DNA of 64,000 bases. It comes from JAUIAI01 sp041396685 (GTDB lineage: Bacteria; Pseudomonadota; Gammaproteobacteria; Burkholderiales; Burkholderiaceae_E). Below the pieces are notes generated by a model. It had not been told where the DNA came from. It did no database searches and worked only from the letters and a program-made list of their open reading frames with translations. The DNA lies in assembly GCA_041396685.1 (NCBI GenBank), contig JAWKYD010000007.1:124001-188000 (forward strand), given 5' to 3'. Shown piece after piece: positions 8,547 through 16,342 of the stretch (the stretch's first letter is position 1; each line of letters opens with the position of its first letter). Made by a program: the position numbers and the translations under genes.

Positions 8547-9694
8547 CGGTTCTGGGCCCAGGCGGGAAGCGGCGGCACTTCGCCAACGGCCGGTGGGCCG
8601 TCATCGCGAGGCGGGGAAAACTCGCGCGGTCCGGCGGCGCTGACGTCTGCTCCGGTGGGCGCCGGGGTCGCGGCACCACCGCGGAGCCCTGCTCCGGTGG
8701 GCGCCGGGGTCGCGGCACCACCGCGGAGCCCTGCTCCGGTGGGCGCCGGGGCCGCGGCATCACCGCGGAGCCCTGCGCCGATCCGCGCCGTGGACCGGGC
8801 ACGCGTCTGACGATTGGCCAGATAGATACCGGGCAGGATCAGGCAGGCGCCGAGCCCGTGATACCAGGTGGGCTGCTCGCCGAGGATCCACCAGCCGACG
8901 AAGGCGGCGTAAAGCGGCCCGAGATAGAGCACCAGGCCGGTGCGCGCGGGTCCCAGCTCGCGCTGCATGAACGAGTAGGCCTGGTAGGCACCGAAGCCGG
9001 GCAGCAGCGCCGCGGCGACCGCCAGCATCAGGGCGCGGGGCCAGTCGGTGGGCAGCCCGACGTCGGCGATTTCGGCTAGCGTGAACGGAACCAGCACCAG
9101 CACGCCGCCCATCGTGATCGCCGTCAGCCGGGCGAAGGGTCCGAGGCAGGTGGGCTGGCGGCGCAGCAACACAGAATAGGCGGTCCAGCAGAGCACCGCC
9201 GTCAGAACCCAGAGGTCGCCGACCGTGAAACGGACCGCAACCAGATTGGCGAACGACCCTTTGATGATGATGAGCACCATGCCGAACGCCGCCATGGCCA
9301 CCCCCAGTTTCTGGCCCGTGCCGAGCCGGTCGCCGAACAGACGCGCCGAAATCGCCGCGATCATGACCGGCGCCATCGCATAGATCAGGCCGATGTTGGC
9401 CGCGGTGGTGGTTCGGCCGCCGATGTAGACGAAAGCGCCGCACACCCACATGCCCAGCGCACCGAGCAGGACCAGGTCGGGAATCTCATGGCGCCAGCGC
9501 GGCCAATGGCGCCGCAACTCGCCCAGCGCGAACGGCAGCATCAGGGCGAGCGCGAACGACCACCGCAGCAGCGCCAGCAGATGCGGCTCGATGACCCCGG
9601 GCGCCAGCCTGGCCACCAGATAGTTGACCGACCAGAGCGCGGGTGCGATGAACAGCAGCGTCTGAGCCCAGCGAACCCGCAGTTCGGGAGACAT
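8543..9694 (-). CDS. EamA/DMT-family transporter with repetitive C-terminal tail
   Basis: 383 residues. Residues about 10-305 contain ten hydrophobic segments arranged as two EamA repeats (for example LWSVNYLVARLAPGVIEPH at the start and AYSFMQRELGPARTGLVLYL in the second half), the drug/metabolite transporter fold that exports small metabolites across the inner membrane. The last 75 residues or so are unusual: three in-frame copies of a 14-residue Gly/Ala/Pro unit (DNA repeat 8649-8774), then a Pro-rich end. Normal family members stop near 300 residues. The tail is predicted cytoplasmic by the even TM count. Substrate unknown. It is followed with 4-bp overlap by ghrA. Confidence 0.85.
   Translation of the reverse strand: MSPELRVRWAQTLLFIAPALWSVNYLVARLAPGVIEPHLLALLRWSFALALMLPFALGELRRHWPRWRHEIPDLVLLGALGMWVCGAFVYIGGRTTTAANIGLIYAMAPVMIAAISARLFGDRLGTGQKLGVAMAAFGMVLIIIKGSFANLVAVRFTVGDLWVLTAVLCWTAYSVLLRRQPTCLGPFARLTAITMGGVLVLVPFTLAEIADVGLPTDWPRALMLAVAAALLPGFGAYQAYSFMQRELGPARTGLVLYLGPLYAAFVGWWILGEQPTWYHGLGACLILPGIYLANRQTRARSTARIGAGLRGDAAAPAPTGAGLRGGAATPAPTGAGLRGGAATPAPTGADVSAAGPREFSPPRDDGPPAVGEVPPLPAWAQNR
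8649..8774. repeat. Three 42-bp in-frame tandem repeats in the DMT transporter gene
   Basis: Copies at 8649-8690, 8691-8732 and 8733-8774. The first two are identical over 42 bp; the third differs at two positions. Degenerate partial units flank the array on both sides. Because 42 is a multiple of three, the array keeps the reading frame and adds a repeated 14-residue unit beginning GLRGGAATPAP. Near-identity of two copies suggests recent expansion by slippage or unequal recombination, and copy number may vary between strains. Confidence 0.9.
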
Positions 9695-9714
9695 GAATCG
9701 CTCGGACTGGACGG

Positions 9715-10509
9715 TTAGTCGGCCTTGGGTACCCAGCGCGGCTTGCGCTTCTCGAAGAAGGCCGTGATGCCCTCCTGGGCGTCGTCAGTGGTGCGTGCAG
9801 CGCCGATGCGCGCGGCGGTCATGGCGGTCAGGTCGTCGTCGATGGGCTTACCGACGACATCGCGGATCAGCCGTTTGGTTTCCCCGAGTGCGGTCGGGCT
9901 GCCGAGCAGCAGTTGGTCGATCAGACGCGCGACCGTGCCGTCGAGTTCGGCGCGAGGCACCGATTCGTGCAACAGGCCCAGACGCTGTGCCATCGGTGCC
10001 TGGAACACTTCGGCGGTCAGCATCAGGCGACGCGCATGGCGCTCGCCGATCGCACGAATCACGTAGGGGCTGATCATGGCGGGCAGCAGGCCCAGCTTGA
10101 CCTCGGACAGACAGAAGCGGGTTTCCTCGCTGCCGACCGCGAGATCGCAGGCACCGACCAGGCCCATCGCGCCGGCGAATGCCGAGCCGTGCACGCGCGC
10201 GATCGTGGGCTTGGGACTCTGGTAGAGCGCGCGCATCGCATGAGCGAGACCGCCGGCATCCTGGCTGGATTCGTCGTTGCTCATCTGGCGGCCGCTTTTC
10301 ATCCAGTTGAGGTCGGCGCCCGCGCAGAAGGCCTCGCCGCGCCCGGCCAGCATGATCACGCGCACCCCGGCGTCGGCGATCGCGGCGTCGATCGCCTCGT
10401 TGAGCTCGCGGATCAGGATGTCGTTCATGGCGTTGCGCCGCTCGGGCCGGTTCAGCCAGACCGTACGAACGCCACGCGCATCGTCGATTTCCAATGTCTC
10501 GTATGCCAT
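9715..10509 (-). CDS. liuC: Methylglutaconyl-CoA hydratase-type enoyl-CoA hydratase
   Basis: 264 residues from the ATG at 10509 (MAYETLEIDD); a start six codons earlier is possible. Crotonase-fold features: NRPERRNAMN near the N-terminus, oxyanion-hole motif EAFCAGADLNWMK, and HGSAFAGAMGLVGACDLAV. The combination of AGADLNWMK with LSEVKLGLLPAMISPYVIRAIG is characteristic of the LiuC/AUH branch, which hydrates 3-methylglutaconyl-CoA to HMG-CoA, the step directly before the HMG-CoA lyase at 6036-6974. It is isolated from classical liu genes (no carboxylase subunits nearby), so the assignment rests on sequence. A DMT transporter gene follows 20 bp downstream. Confidence 0.82.
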   Translation of the reverse strand: MAYETLEIDDARGVRTVWLNRPERRNAMNDILIRELNEAIDAAIADAGVRVIMLAGRGEAFCAGADLNWMKSGRQMSNDESSQDAGGLAHAMRALYQSPKPTIARVHGSAFAGAMGLVGACDLAVGSEETRFCLSEVKLGLLPAMISPYVIRAIGERHARRLMLTAEVFQAPMAQRLGLLHESVPRAELDGTVARLIDQLLLGSPTALGETKRLIRDVVGKPIDDDLTAMTAARIGAARTTDDAQEGITAFFEKRKPRWVPKAD

Positions 10510-10641
10510 CGTGCAGACCCGCCCCAAAAGCGATCGATTATGAACGATCGCATCGCCGGACGCTCGCCAAGGCCACTCGATAGCTGCCGGGCACCACCCG
10601 CAGCAGCCACCGACCCGACCGACGGGGACGGCATGGCGCGC

Positions 10642-11937
10642 TCAGCGCGACGACAAGGTGTCCGCTTCCAGGCGCTTCTCCGGCCCGTGCGCGCGCAGCA
10701 ACAGGTCGTCGACCATCGCCCTCAGCTCGGCGCTCAGGAACGGCTTCTCGAGCGTCCGGCAACGAGGGTCCGCCTGCAGCGGATGGTCGGCGCCGATCGG
10801 CATGCCGGACATCGCGATCACGGGCAGCATCGGAAGCCGGGCGCGCATCTCGGTCAGGCAGTCGGAACCGCTCATGTCGGTGAGATTCATATCGAGCAGC
10901 ACCAGATCGACGCCGCCGCGATCGAGGGTCTGCAGCGCTTCCCGGCCGCCATCGGCGGTCAGGACGCGCAGGCCTGCCGCATCCAGCATGCGCACGATGG
11001 CGTAGCGCACCAGGCGCTCGTCGTCGACGACCAGCACCCGCGAGCCTTGCAAGGCCTGTGCGACGCCGTCCGACTCGCGGCCGCCGCCGGACGGAAGCAG
11101 CAGGTGGATGCAAACCCCGCCGTCGATCGCTTCCGCAATCAGTCGGCCGCCGTGGCTCGCCACGATGCCATCGGCAATGGCCCACACGAGTCCGAACCGG
11201 GAGTCCGAACGGCCTTGCGAGACCAGCGGTTCGAAGGCGATCGTGGTCGGATCGTGCGTGCCCGTGGTCACGCCGGCGGCGTGTGTCGGCGGGCGGTCGC
11301 TCACGACGAGATGCACGATGCCGCCGGCGTGCAGGCCCAGCCGGCTCGCCGTCGGTTCGGCGAGCTCGTGCCGATGCGCGCGGACTTCGATCGTGCCGCC
11401 CGGGCCGGTCAGCTGGCCGGCCTCGTCGAGCAGCAGGTCGAGCGAATATTCGATCAGCGCGGCATCGGCGGCGAGGGTGAGGTCGGCCGGATGGCACGAG
11501 ACATGCAGCCCGACACCATCGGCCAGCCGCACGCGGTGGCGGGCCAGCAGTCGGTCGAGCAGCCGTGCCAGACCGAAAGGTCGCGGCTGCGGAGAGAGTC
11601 GCCGCGCGAAGGCGCGCAAGGCGTCGGTCAGCGCGCCCGCCCGCTCGCGCGCTTGCGCAAGGCGGCGCCACGGCGTTTCGTGATCGGCGTGCGCTCGCGC
11701 CTGCAAGGCCTCCACCTGCAGATCGATCGGCAGCAGGACGTCGTCGAGCGCATCGACCAGACCGGCCGCGAAGTCGCGCATCGCCTGGAGTCGCTCGCGT
11801 GCGAAGGGCCGGGCATCGCGCGTGTCGGCGCGCGCCAGCTCGAGCAGATGATCGAATGCGGCGTGCGCGAGGGCCTCGTCACGTTCGTCGGCGAGCGGGC
11901 CGGTTTCGCCCGCCTTTTTGTTTCTGCTGCTCGCCAT
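10642..11937 (-). CDS. Hybrid histidine-kinase-like protein with degenerate kinase core and intact receiver
   Basis: 431 residues without transmembrane segments. Residues about 50-115 resemble the NtrB-type dimerisation helix (family pattern G-x-A-H-D-F-N-N), but here the line reads GLVDALDDVLLPI, with Asp62 where the phospho-accepting His should be. Residues about 125-285 follow the HATPase_c layout, yet the N box has Asp for both Asn (SLDLLLDEAG), the G1 glycines are lost after VSD (213-215), and the G2 box reads DSRFGL. The C-terminal receiver (from about 300) looks intact: VVDDERLV, phosphoacceptor Asp349 in LLDMNL, and Lys in LEKPF. I infer a pseudokinase scaffold whose receiver is phosphorylated by another kinase. 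The acyl-CoA dehydrogenase gene lies 19 bp upstream on the same strand. Confidence 0.82.
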   Translation of the reverse strand: MASSRNKKAGETGPLADERDEALAHAAFDHLLELARADTRDARPFARERLQAMRDFAAGLVDALDDVLLPIDLQVEALQARAHADHETPWRRLAQARERAGALTDALRAFARRLSPQPRPFGLARLLDRLLARHRVRLADGVGLHVSCHPADLTLAADAALIEYSLDLLLDEAGQLTGPGGTIEVRAHRHELAEPTASRLGLHAGGIVHLVVSDRPPTHAAGVTTGTHDPTTIAFEPLVSQGRSDSRFGLVWAIADGIVASHGGRLIAEAIDGGVCIHLLLPSGGGRESDGVAQALQGSRVLVVDDERLVRYAIVRMLDAAGLRVLTADGGREALQTLDRGGVDLVLLDMNLTDMSGSDCLTEMRARLPMLPVIAMSGMPIGADHPLQADPRCRTLEKPFLSAELRAMVDDLLLRAHGPEKRLEADTLSSR

Positions 11938-11956
11938 GGCCGCCCGGTGCCGATCG

Positions 11957-13087
11957 TCAGGCCAGCGAGCGGCCGATCAACATCCGCTGGACGTCGCTCG
12001 TACCTTCGTAGATCTGACAGACCCGCACGTCCCGGTAGATGCGCTCGACCGGGAAGTCGCTGACGTAACCGTAGCCGCCGTGGATCTGGATGGCATCCGA
12101 GCAGATCCGCTCCGCTGCTTCGGAGGCGAACAGCTTGGCCATCGCGGCCTCGGTCAGGCTGGGCAGACCGGCATCGCGCAGGCTGGCCGCGTGCCAGACC
12201 AGCTGGCGTGCCGCTTCCAGCTGGGTTGCCATGTCGGCCAGCCGGAACTGGACGGCCTGATGCTCGAAGATCGCCTTGCCGAAGGCCTCGCGCTCGTGCG
12301 CATAGGCGCGCGCGTGTTCGAGCGCCGAACGCGCCATGCCGACCGCCTGCGCTGCGATGCCGATGCGCCCGCCCTCGAGGCCGGAGAGCGCGATCTTCAG
12401 TCCCTGACCTTCTTCGCCGATCAGGTTGGCAGCCGGCACGCGGCAGCCTTCGAAGCGAATCTGCGCGGTGTCGGAGGCGCGCTGGCCGAGCTTGCTCTCG
12501 ATTCGTGCCACTTCGTAGCCGGGCGTGTCCGTCGGGACGATGAATGCGCTGATGCCGCGCTTGCCCAGTTGCGGATCGGTGACGGCCATGACGATGGCCA
12601 TGTCCGCGTGTTTTCCGGAGGTGATGAACTGCTTGACTCCGTCGAGCACGTAGGTGTCACCGTCGCGGCGCGCGCGTGTCTTGAGGCCCGAGGCCTCGGA
12701 ACCCACGTGGGGTTCGGTCAGACAGAACGCGCCCAGCATGGCGCCGCGTGCGAGCGGCATCAGCCAGTCGCGTTGCTGATCTGGATCGGCCCAGCGCTGC
12801 AGGATCGAGCAGACCGGGCAGTTGTTGACCGAAATGATGGTGGAGGTGGCACCGTCGCCGGCGGCGATCTCCTCGAGGATCAGCGCCTGGCTGAGGGTGT
12901 CCAGGCCGGCACCGCCAAGCGCTTCCGGCACCGTGATACCGAAACAGCCGAGCGCCGCCAGGCCGCGCAGCGCCTCGCTGGGAAAGTGGTGTTCGCGGTC
13001 CCATTGCGCCGCGTGCGGAGAGATCTCCGCCTGCACGAACGCACGAACCGCGTCCCGGATCATGCGCTGGTCATCGCTCAGTATCAT
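11957..13087 (-). CDS. Acyl-CoA dehydrogenase (short/branched-chain type)
   Basis: 376 residues, full length for a soluble tetrameric acyl-CoA dehydrogenase that puts a 2,3-double bond into an acyl-CoA using FAD and electron-transfer flavoprotein. Seen: ITVPEALGGAGLD, the FAD/substrate motif CLTEPHVGSEASG, FITSGKHAD, and the C-terminal QIYEGTSDVQRMLIGRSL whose Glu is the usual catalytic base in the short-chain and butyryl branch. Isovaleryl-CoA dehydrogenases keep the base elsewhere, so an IVD role is less likely. A GGGGGAG ribosome site precedes the ATG. The pseudokinase gene follows after 19 bp. Exact chain specificity cannot be read from the sequence. Confidence 0.9.
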   Translation of the reverse strand: MILSDDQRMIRDAVRAFVQAEISPHAAQWDREHHFPSEALRGLAALGCFGITVPEALGGAGLDTLSQALILEEIAAGDGATSTIISVNNCPVCSILQRWADPDQQRDWLMPLARGAMLGAFCLTEPHVGSEASGLKTRARRDGDTYVLDGVKQFITSGKHADMAIVMAVTDPQLGKRGISAFIVPTDTPGYEVARIESKLGQRASDTAQIRFEGCRVPAANLIGEEGQGLKIALSGLEGGRIGIAAQAVGMARSALEHARAYAHEREAFGKAIFEHQAVQFRLADMATQLEAARQLVWHAASLRDAGLPSLTEAAMAKLFASEAAERICSDAIQIHGGYGYVSDFPVERIYRDVRVCQIYEGTSDVQRMLIGRSLA

Positions 13088-13111
13088 GTGCTGCTCCCCC
13101 GGCCCGCCGTT

Positions 13112-13786
13112 TCACCAGGGCAGGCTGCTACCACGATAATCATAAAAGCCTCCGCCGGCGCAGCCCCTGTCGGCGATCACCGCGCGCAATCCCTCGACGC
13201 TCGTCTGCACCGAGATCTCGGCGTTCGGCCCGCCCATGTCGGTCCGGACCCAGCCGGGATGCACGCTCAGCACGCGTACGCCCTGGTCTGCGTATTGCGC
13301 ATGCGCGAGCCGGGCCACCATGTTGATCGCAGCCTTCGAGATCCGGTAGAGCGCGCCGAAATTGTGGTGGGTTTCCGTGATCGAGCCCATCTTGCTGGAT
13401 ACGAACACCAGGCTCCCGGCGCTCTCGATCAGCATCGGCGCCAGCACCGGCAACAGTCGCATCGCGCCGAGCACGTTGGTGCGCATGACCAGGTCGAAGG
13501 ACTCGTCGTCCGGGTTCTGGCCGACGGCGCTGTCGCGTGGACCGTAGACGCCGGCATTGACGATCGCGACATCGATGCGCTCGCCATCGAGCTGCCAGGC
13601 GATGCCGGCGAGGTCCTCGGGTTCGTTGACGTCCAGACGAAGCGTGTGCGCACCGGCACTGCGCAGCATCTGCCGGTCACCCTCGGTGCGGTGGGTGCCG
13701 AACACCTGCCAGCCCTCGCTGACGTACTGCCGGACGAATTCGAGGCCGATGCCGCGCGAGGCGCCGATGACCAGGGCCGTGCTCAT
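13112..13786 (-). CDS. SDR-family NAD(P)-dependent oxidoreductase
   Basis: 224 residues of classical short-chain dehydrogenase architecture: nucleotide-binding GASRGIG at residues 8-14, NAG in VAIVNAGVYG, catalytic Ser in VFVSSKMGS and the YRISK tyrosine-lysine pair. HPGWVRTDMGG is typical of the C-factor/YbbO-like group of small SDRs. It lies 24 bp upstream of the acyl-CoA dehydrogenase on the same strand, and SDR, dehydrogenase and pseudokinase are probably one transcription unit. Substrate unknown. Confidence 0.87.
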   Translation of the reverse strand: MSTALVIGASRGIGLEFVRQYVSEGWQVFGTHRTEGDRQMLRSAGAHTLRLDVNEPEDLAGIAWQLDGERIDVAIVNAGVYGPRDSAVGQNPDDESFDLVMRTNVLGAMRLLPVLAPMLIESAGSLVFVSSKMGSITETHHNFGALYRISKAAINMVARLAHAQYADQGVRVLSVHPGWVRTDMGGPNAEISVQTSVEGLRAVIADRGCAGGGFYDYRGSSLPW

Positions 13787-13847
13787 GGTTTTCTTCCGTT
13801 CGGCTGACGGGCCGGCCGTCGAGCAGTGGTGAATGCGCGCGCCATGA

Positions 13848-15623
13848 TCAGGTGGTCACCGGCGCGTTGGCGAAGCGGTAGCGGCGCGGATACGGAAAGA
13901 CGTCGTCCAACTCGCCGGCACGCACGCGTGCCTGCCGGTCCTGCCAGTAGCCGGCATCGAAGAGTTCGGCGTGATGCGTCATGAAATGCTTGCGAATGTC
14001 CGAATGACCGAGCAGAAAACATTCGAACTCCTCCGGGAAGACATCGTGCGGGCCGACCGAGTACCAGGGCTCGCTGGCCATCTCGTCCTCGGGTGTTCGC
14101 GGCGGTGGCACGCGTCGGAAGTTGCAGTCGGTGAGATAGGCGACTTCATCGTAATCGTAGAAGACCACGCGACCCTGGCGGGTCACGCCGAAGTTCTTGT
14201 AGAGCATGTCGCCCGGGAAGATATTGGCCGCCACCATGTCCTTGATGGCCTGGCCGTACTCGCGGATCGAGCGCTCGCGCTCGCTCGCGTCGACGCGCTC
14301 GAGATGGATGTTGAGCGGCGTCATCCGGCGTTCGATGTACATGTGCCGGATCACCAGGCTGTTGCCGTCGCGCTCGATCAGTGAGGGGGCGGTGTTCTCG
14401 AGCTCGTCGATCAGTTCGGCCGACACGCGTGCGAGCGGCAGTCGGACGTCGGAGTACTCCCAGGTGTCGGCCATGCGTCCGACCCGGTCGTGCACCTTGA
14501 CCAGTTGATACTGGCTCTGGATGAACTCGCGCGAGATGTCCTTGCCGCGCACGTCCTTGATGATCTTGAACACGTACGGAAACGACGGCAGCGTGAACAC
14601 GCCCATCACCAGGCCCTTGATGCCAGGTGCGATCACGAACTGGTCGTGCGAGTGGACGAGATGGTGGAGCAGGTCCCGGTAGAACAGCGTCTTGCCCTGC
14701 TTTTGCAGGCCGAGCATGGTGTAGAACTCGGCGTCGGGCTTGTTGGGGATCAGCGAGCGCAGAAACCGAACATAGGCGCTGGGCACCTCCATGTCGACCA
14801 TGAAATAGGCTCGCGAGAAGTTGAACAGCGACTCGATCAGCTCGCTGCCGAACAGCGCGGCATCGACAAAGATGCGGCCGCGCTCGTCGCGCAGGATCGG
14901 CAACGCGAACGGCGTGATCTCGGCCTCGTTGATCAGCCGGCCCAGCACATAGGCGCCCTTGTTGCGATAGAACAGATTGGACAGCACTTGAATCTGACAG
15001 TCGGGCGCCGGGGCGAACTGTGAAGGAAAGTGACGCCGCGCCGCCTCCAGCAGATGGCCGATATCGCGCTCGACATCGACGAACGGGCATGCCAGGCCGA
15101 AGTCGATCAGCATCTCGCGTACCGCGGCGCGCCACGAGCGGGTCAAGGGGTAATAGCAGCGGTAGGCGGTCGGCTCGGCATCGAGATGGTCGGTGGCCAC
15201 CGCCGGGCGCACGAAGATGAAGTCGTTGTTGAAATAGGTGCGGTGCAATATCTTGCAGCAGACCGAATTGAAGAAGGTCTCGGCCAGTTCGGGCTGGTGC
15301 GAGCCGGCCAGCAGGCTCACGTAGATGCGTTTCACCTTCTGCCAGATGCGCTCGCTCTGGGCGTGGGCCGCGTACTCGGTTTGCAGTCGTGCAACCGCTT
15401 CGACCACGCGCTGGTCATAGAACGCGATCCGCTCGCTGGCCAGCCGCCGGATGCCATGGAAATCGCCCACCTCGAAGCGGGCCTTGGCGCGCTGCGCGTG
15501 GTAGCGGAACAGCGCATAGTGCTTGTCGAAGCCGGCCAGGATGGTGGCTGCGATGTCGGCGGCGATGTCGCCCGAGCGGCTGCCGGCTTTCGCGCGGGCC
15601 GCGGCGAACGCTGTGTCGGGCAT
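13848..15623 (-). CDS. aceK: Isocitrate dehydrogenase kinase/phosphatase AceK
   Basis: 591 residues, slightly longer than the E. coli protein (578). AceK phosphorylates and dephosphorylates isocitrate dehydrogenase, diverting isocitrate to the glyoxylate bypass during growth on acetate or fatty acids. Diagnostic parts: GIKGLVMGVFTLPSFPYVFK (ATP-loop and first kinase strand), FGVTRQGRVVFYDYDEVAYL carrying the catalytic aspartates, and the final ASEPWYSVGPHDVFPEEF region. No isocitrate lyase or malate synthase is in the window. A TATACT -10-like element at 15684-15689 precedes it. It has a separate promoter region shared with the divergent GNAT gene. Confidence 0.96.
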   Translation of the reverse strand: MPDTAFAAARAKAGSRSGDIAADIAATILAGFDKHYALFRYHAQRAKARFEVGDFHGIRRLASERIAFYDQRVVEAVARLQTEYAAHAQSERIWQKVKRIYVSLLAGSHQPELAETFFNSVCCKILHRTYFNNDFIFVRPAVATDHLDAEPTAYRCYYPLTRSWRAAVREMLIDFGLACPFVDVERDIGHLLEAARRHFPSQFAPAPDCQIQVLSNLFYRNKGAYVLGRLINEAEITPFALPILRDERGRIFVDAALFGSELIESLFNFSRAYFMVDMEVPSAYVRFLRSLIPNKPDAEFYTMLGLQKQGKTLFYRDLLHHLVHSHDQFVIAPGIKGLVMGVFTLPSFPYVFKIIKDVRGKDISREFIQSQYQLVKVHDRVGRMADTWEYSDVRLPLARVSAELIDELENTAPSLIERDGNSLVIRHMYIERRMTPLNIHLERVDASERERSIREYGQAIKDMVAANIFPGDMLYKNFGVTRQGRVVFYDYDEVAYLTDCNFRRVPPPRTPEDEMASEPWYSVGPHDVFPEEFECFLLGHSDIRKHFMTHHAELFDAGYWQDRQARVRAGELDDVFPYPRRYRFANAPVTT

Positions 15624-15683
15624 GAGGGTTCGATTGCTTGAAAAGGCCAGGAATCCGCGCCAAGCGCGGCAGTGAGCGCGGAA

Positions 15684-15689
15684 AGTATA
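15684..15689 (-). promoter_or_regulatory. Candidate -10 element for aceK
   Basis: On the minus strand this reads TATACT, five of six bases of the sigma70 -10 consensus, 60 bp upstream of the aceK ATG in the 190-bp divergent region. No good -35 element is seen 16-18 bp further upstream (closest CCTGAA), so it may need an activator or be a chance match. Confidence 0.4.
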
Positions 15690-15813
15690 GCCTTCGATGT
15701 GCCGCCTTCAGGGCACGGTTCAGGCATACTTGGCGGGCCAGACCGGGCGAAGCGCTGCAGCGACGCCTTCGGGTTGGCGGCCGAGAGAGCACGATAGTCG
15801 ATCGAACCCCCCG

Positions 15814-16299
15814 ATGCGAGTCGCCAATCAAATCAAGATACGCAAGGCCCTTCCCTCGGAGTGGGAGCGCCTGGTCGAGCTGGCGCAGCAGATGTCGGAG
15901 GACTCTTCCTCCGACCTCGACGCGGGTTTCTTCTCGCGGGGAGATGGCAGGGCGTTCGTACAATTCCTGATCGAGAAGGGCCAACTGCTGGTGGCCGAGC
16001 GCGGCTCGCGCCTGGTCGGTTTCTGCCAGTTCGAGCCCGGCCGTGACCAGGCCTACCAGACGGGTCATCCATCACTGGTGTTGCGCGCGCTGTACGTGCT
16101 GCCGGCCGAGCGCGGCATCGGCTATGGTCATGCACTGATCGAGCACTTTCTGACCGAAGCGCGTCGGCGCGGCATCGGCCGGGTCCGGGCAGAGGTGTGT
16201 GTGTCGGCGGTGCTCGATCACATGCTCGTGCAACACGGATTCTCCGAGCGTCGGCGCGAGTACCAGTTGCTCGATCCACGACGCGTGGCGGCCGACTGA
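15814..16299 (+). CDS. GNAT-family N-acetyltransferase
   Basis: 161 residues from the ATG at 15814 (MRVANQIKIRKALPSEW), chosen because similarity to the GNAT fold begins at IRKALPSEW; an earlier ATG at 15697 adds unrelated sequence. The acetyl-CoA motif A region reads LRALYVLPAERGIGYGHALIEHF, split here as LYVLPAERGIG and GHALIE. An acidic patch (SEDSSSDLDAG) replaces part of the usual helix 1-2 segment. Substrate unknown; it could acetylate a small amine or a protein terminus. It is 43 bp upstream of the M48 peptidase, on the same strand. Confidence 0.78.
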   Translation: MRVANQIKIRKALPSEWERLVELAQQMSEDSSSDLDAGFFSRGDGRAFVQFLIEKGQLLVAERGSRLVGFCQFEPGRDQAYQTGHPSLVLRALYVLPAERGIGYGHALIEHFLTEARRRGIGRVRAEVCVSAVLDHMLVQHGFSERRREYQLLDPRRVAAD

Positions 16300-16342
16300 G
16301 TCGCTGCAGCTCCGGTTTCCCGCACGATCGCAGGAGGAAGAC

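Noticed and set aside
9913..13807. Two long plus-strand frames (716 and 629 codons)
   Set aside because: Antisense to liuC, the pseudokinase, acyl-CoA dehydrogenase and SDR genes. Composition is low-complexity and no motif is present.
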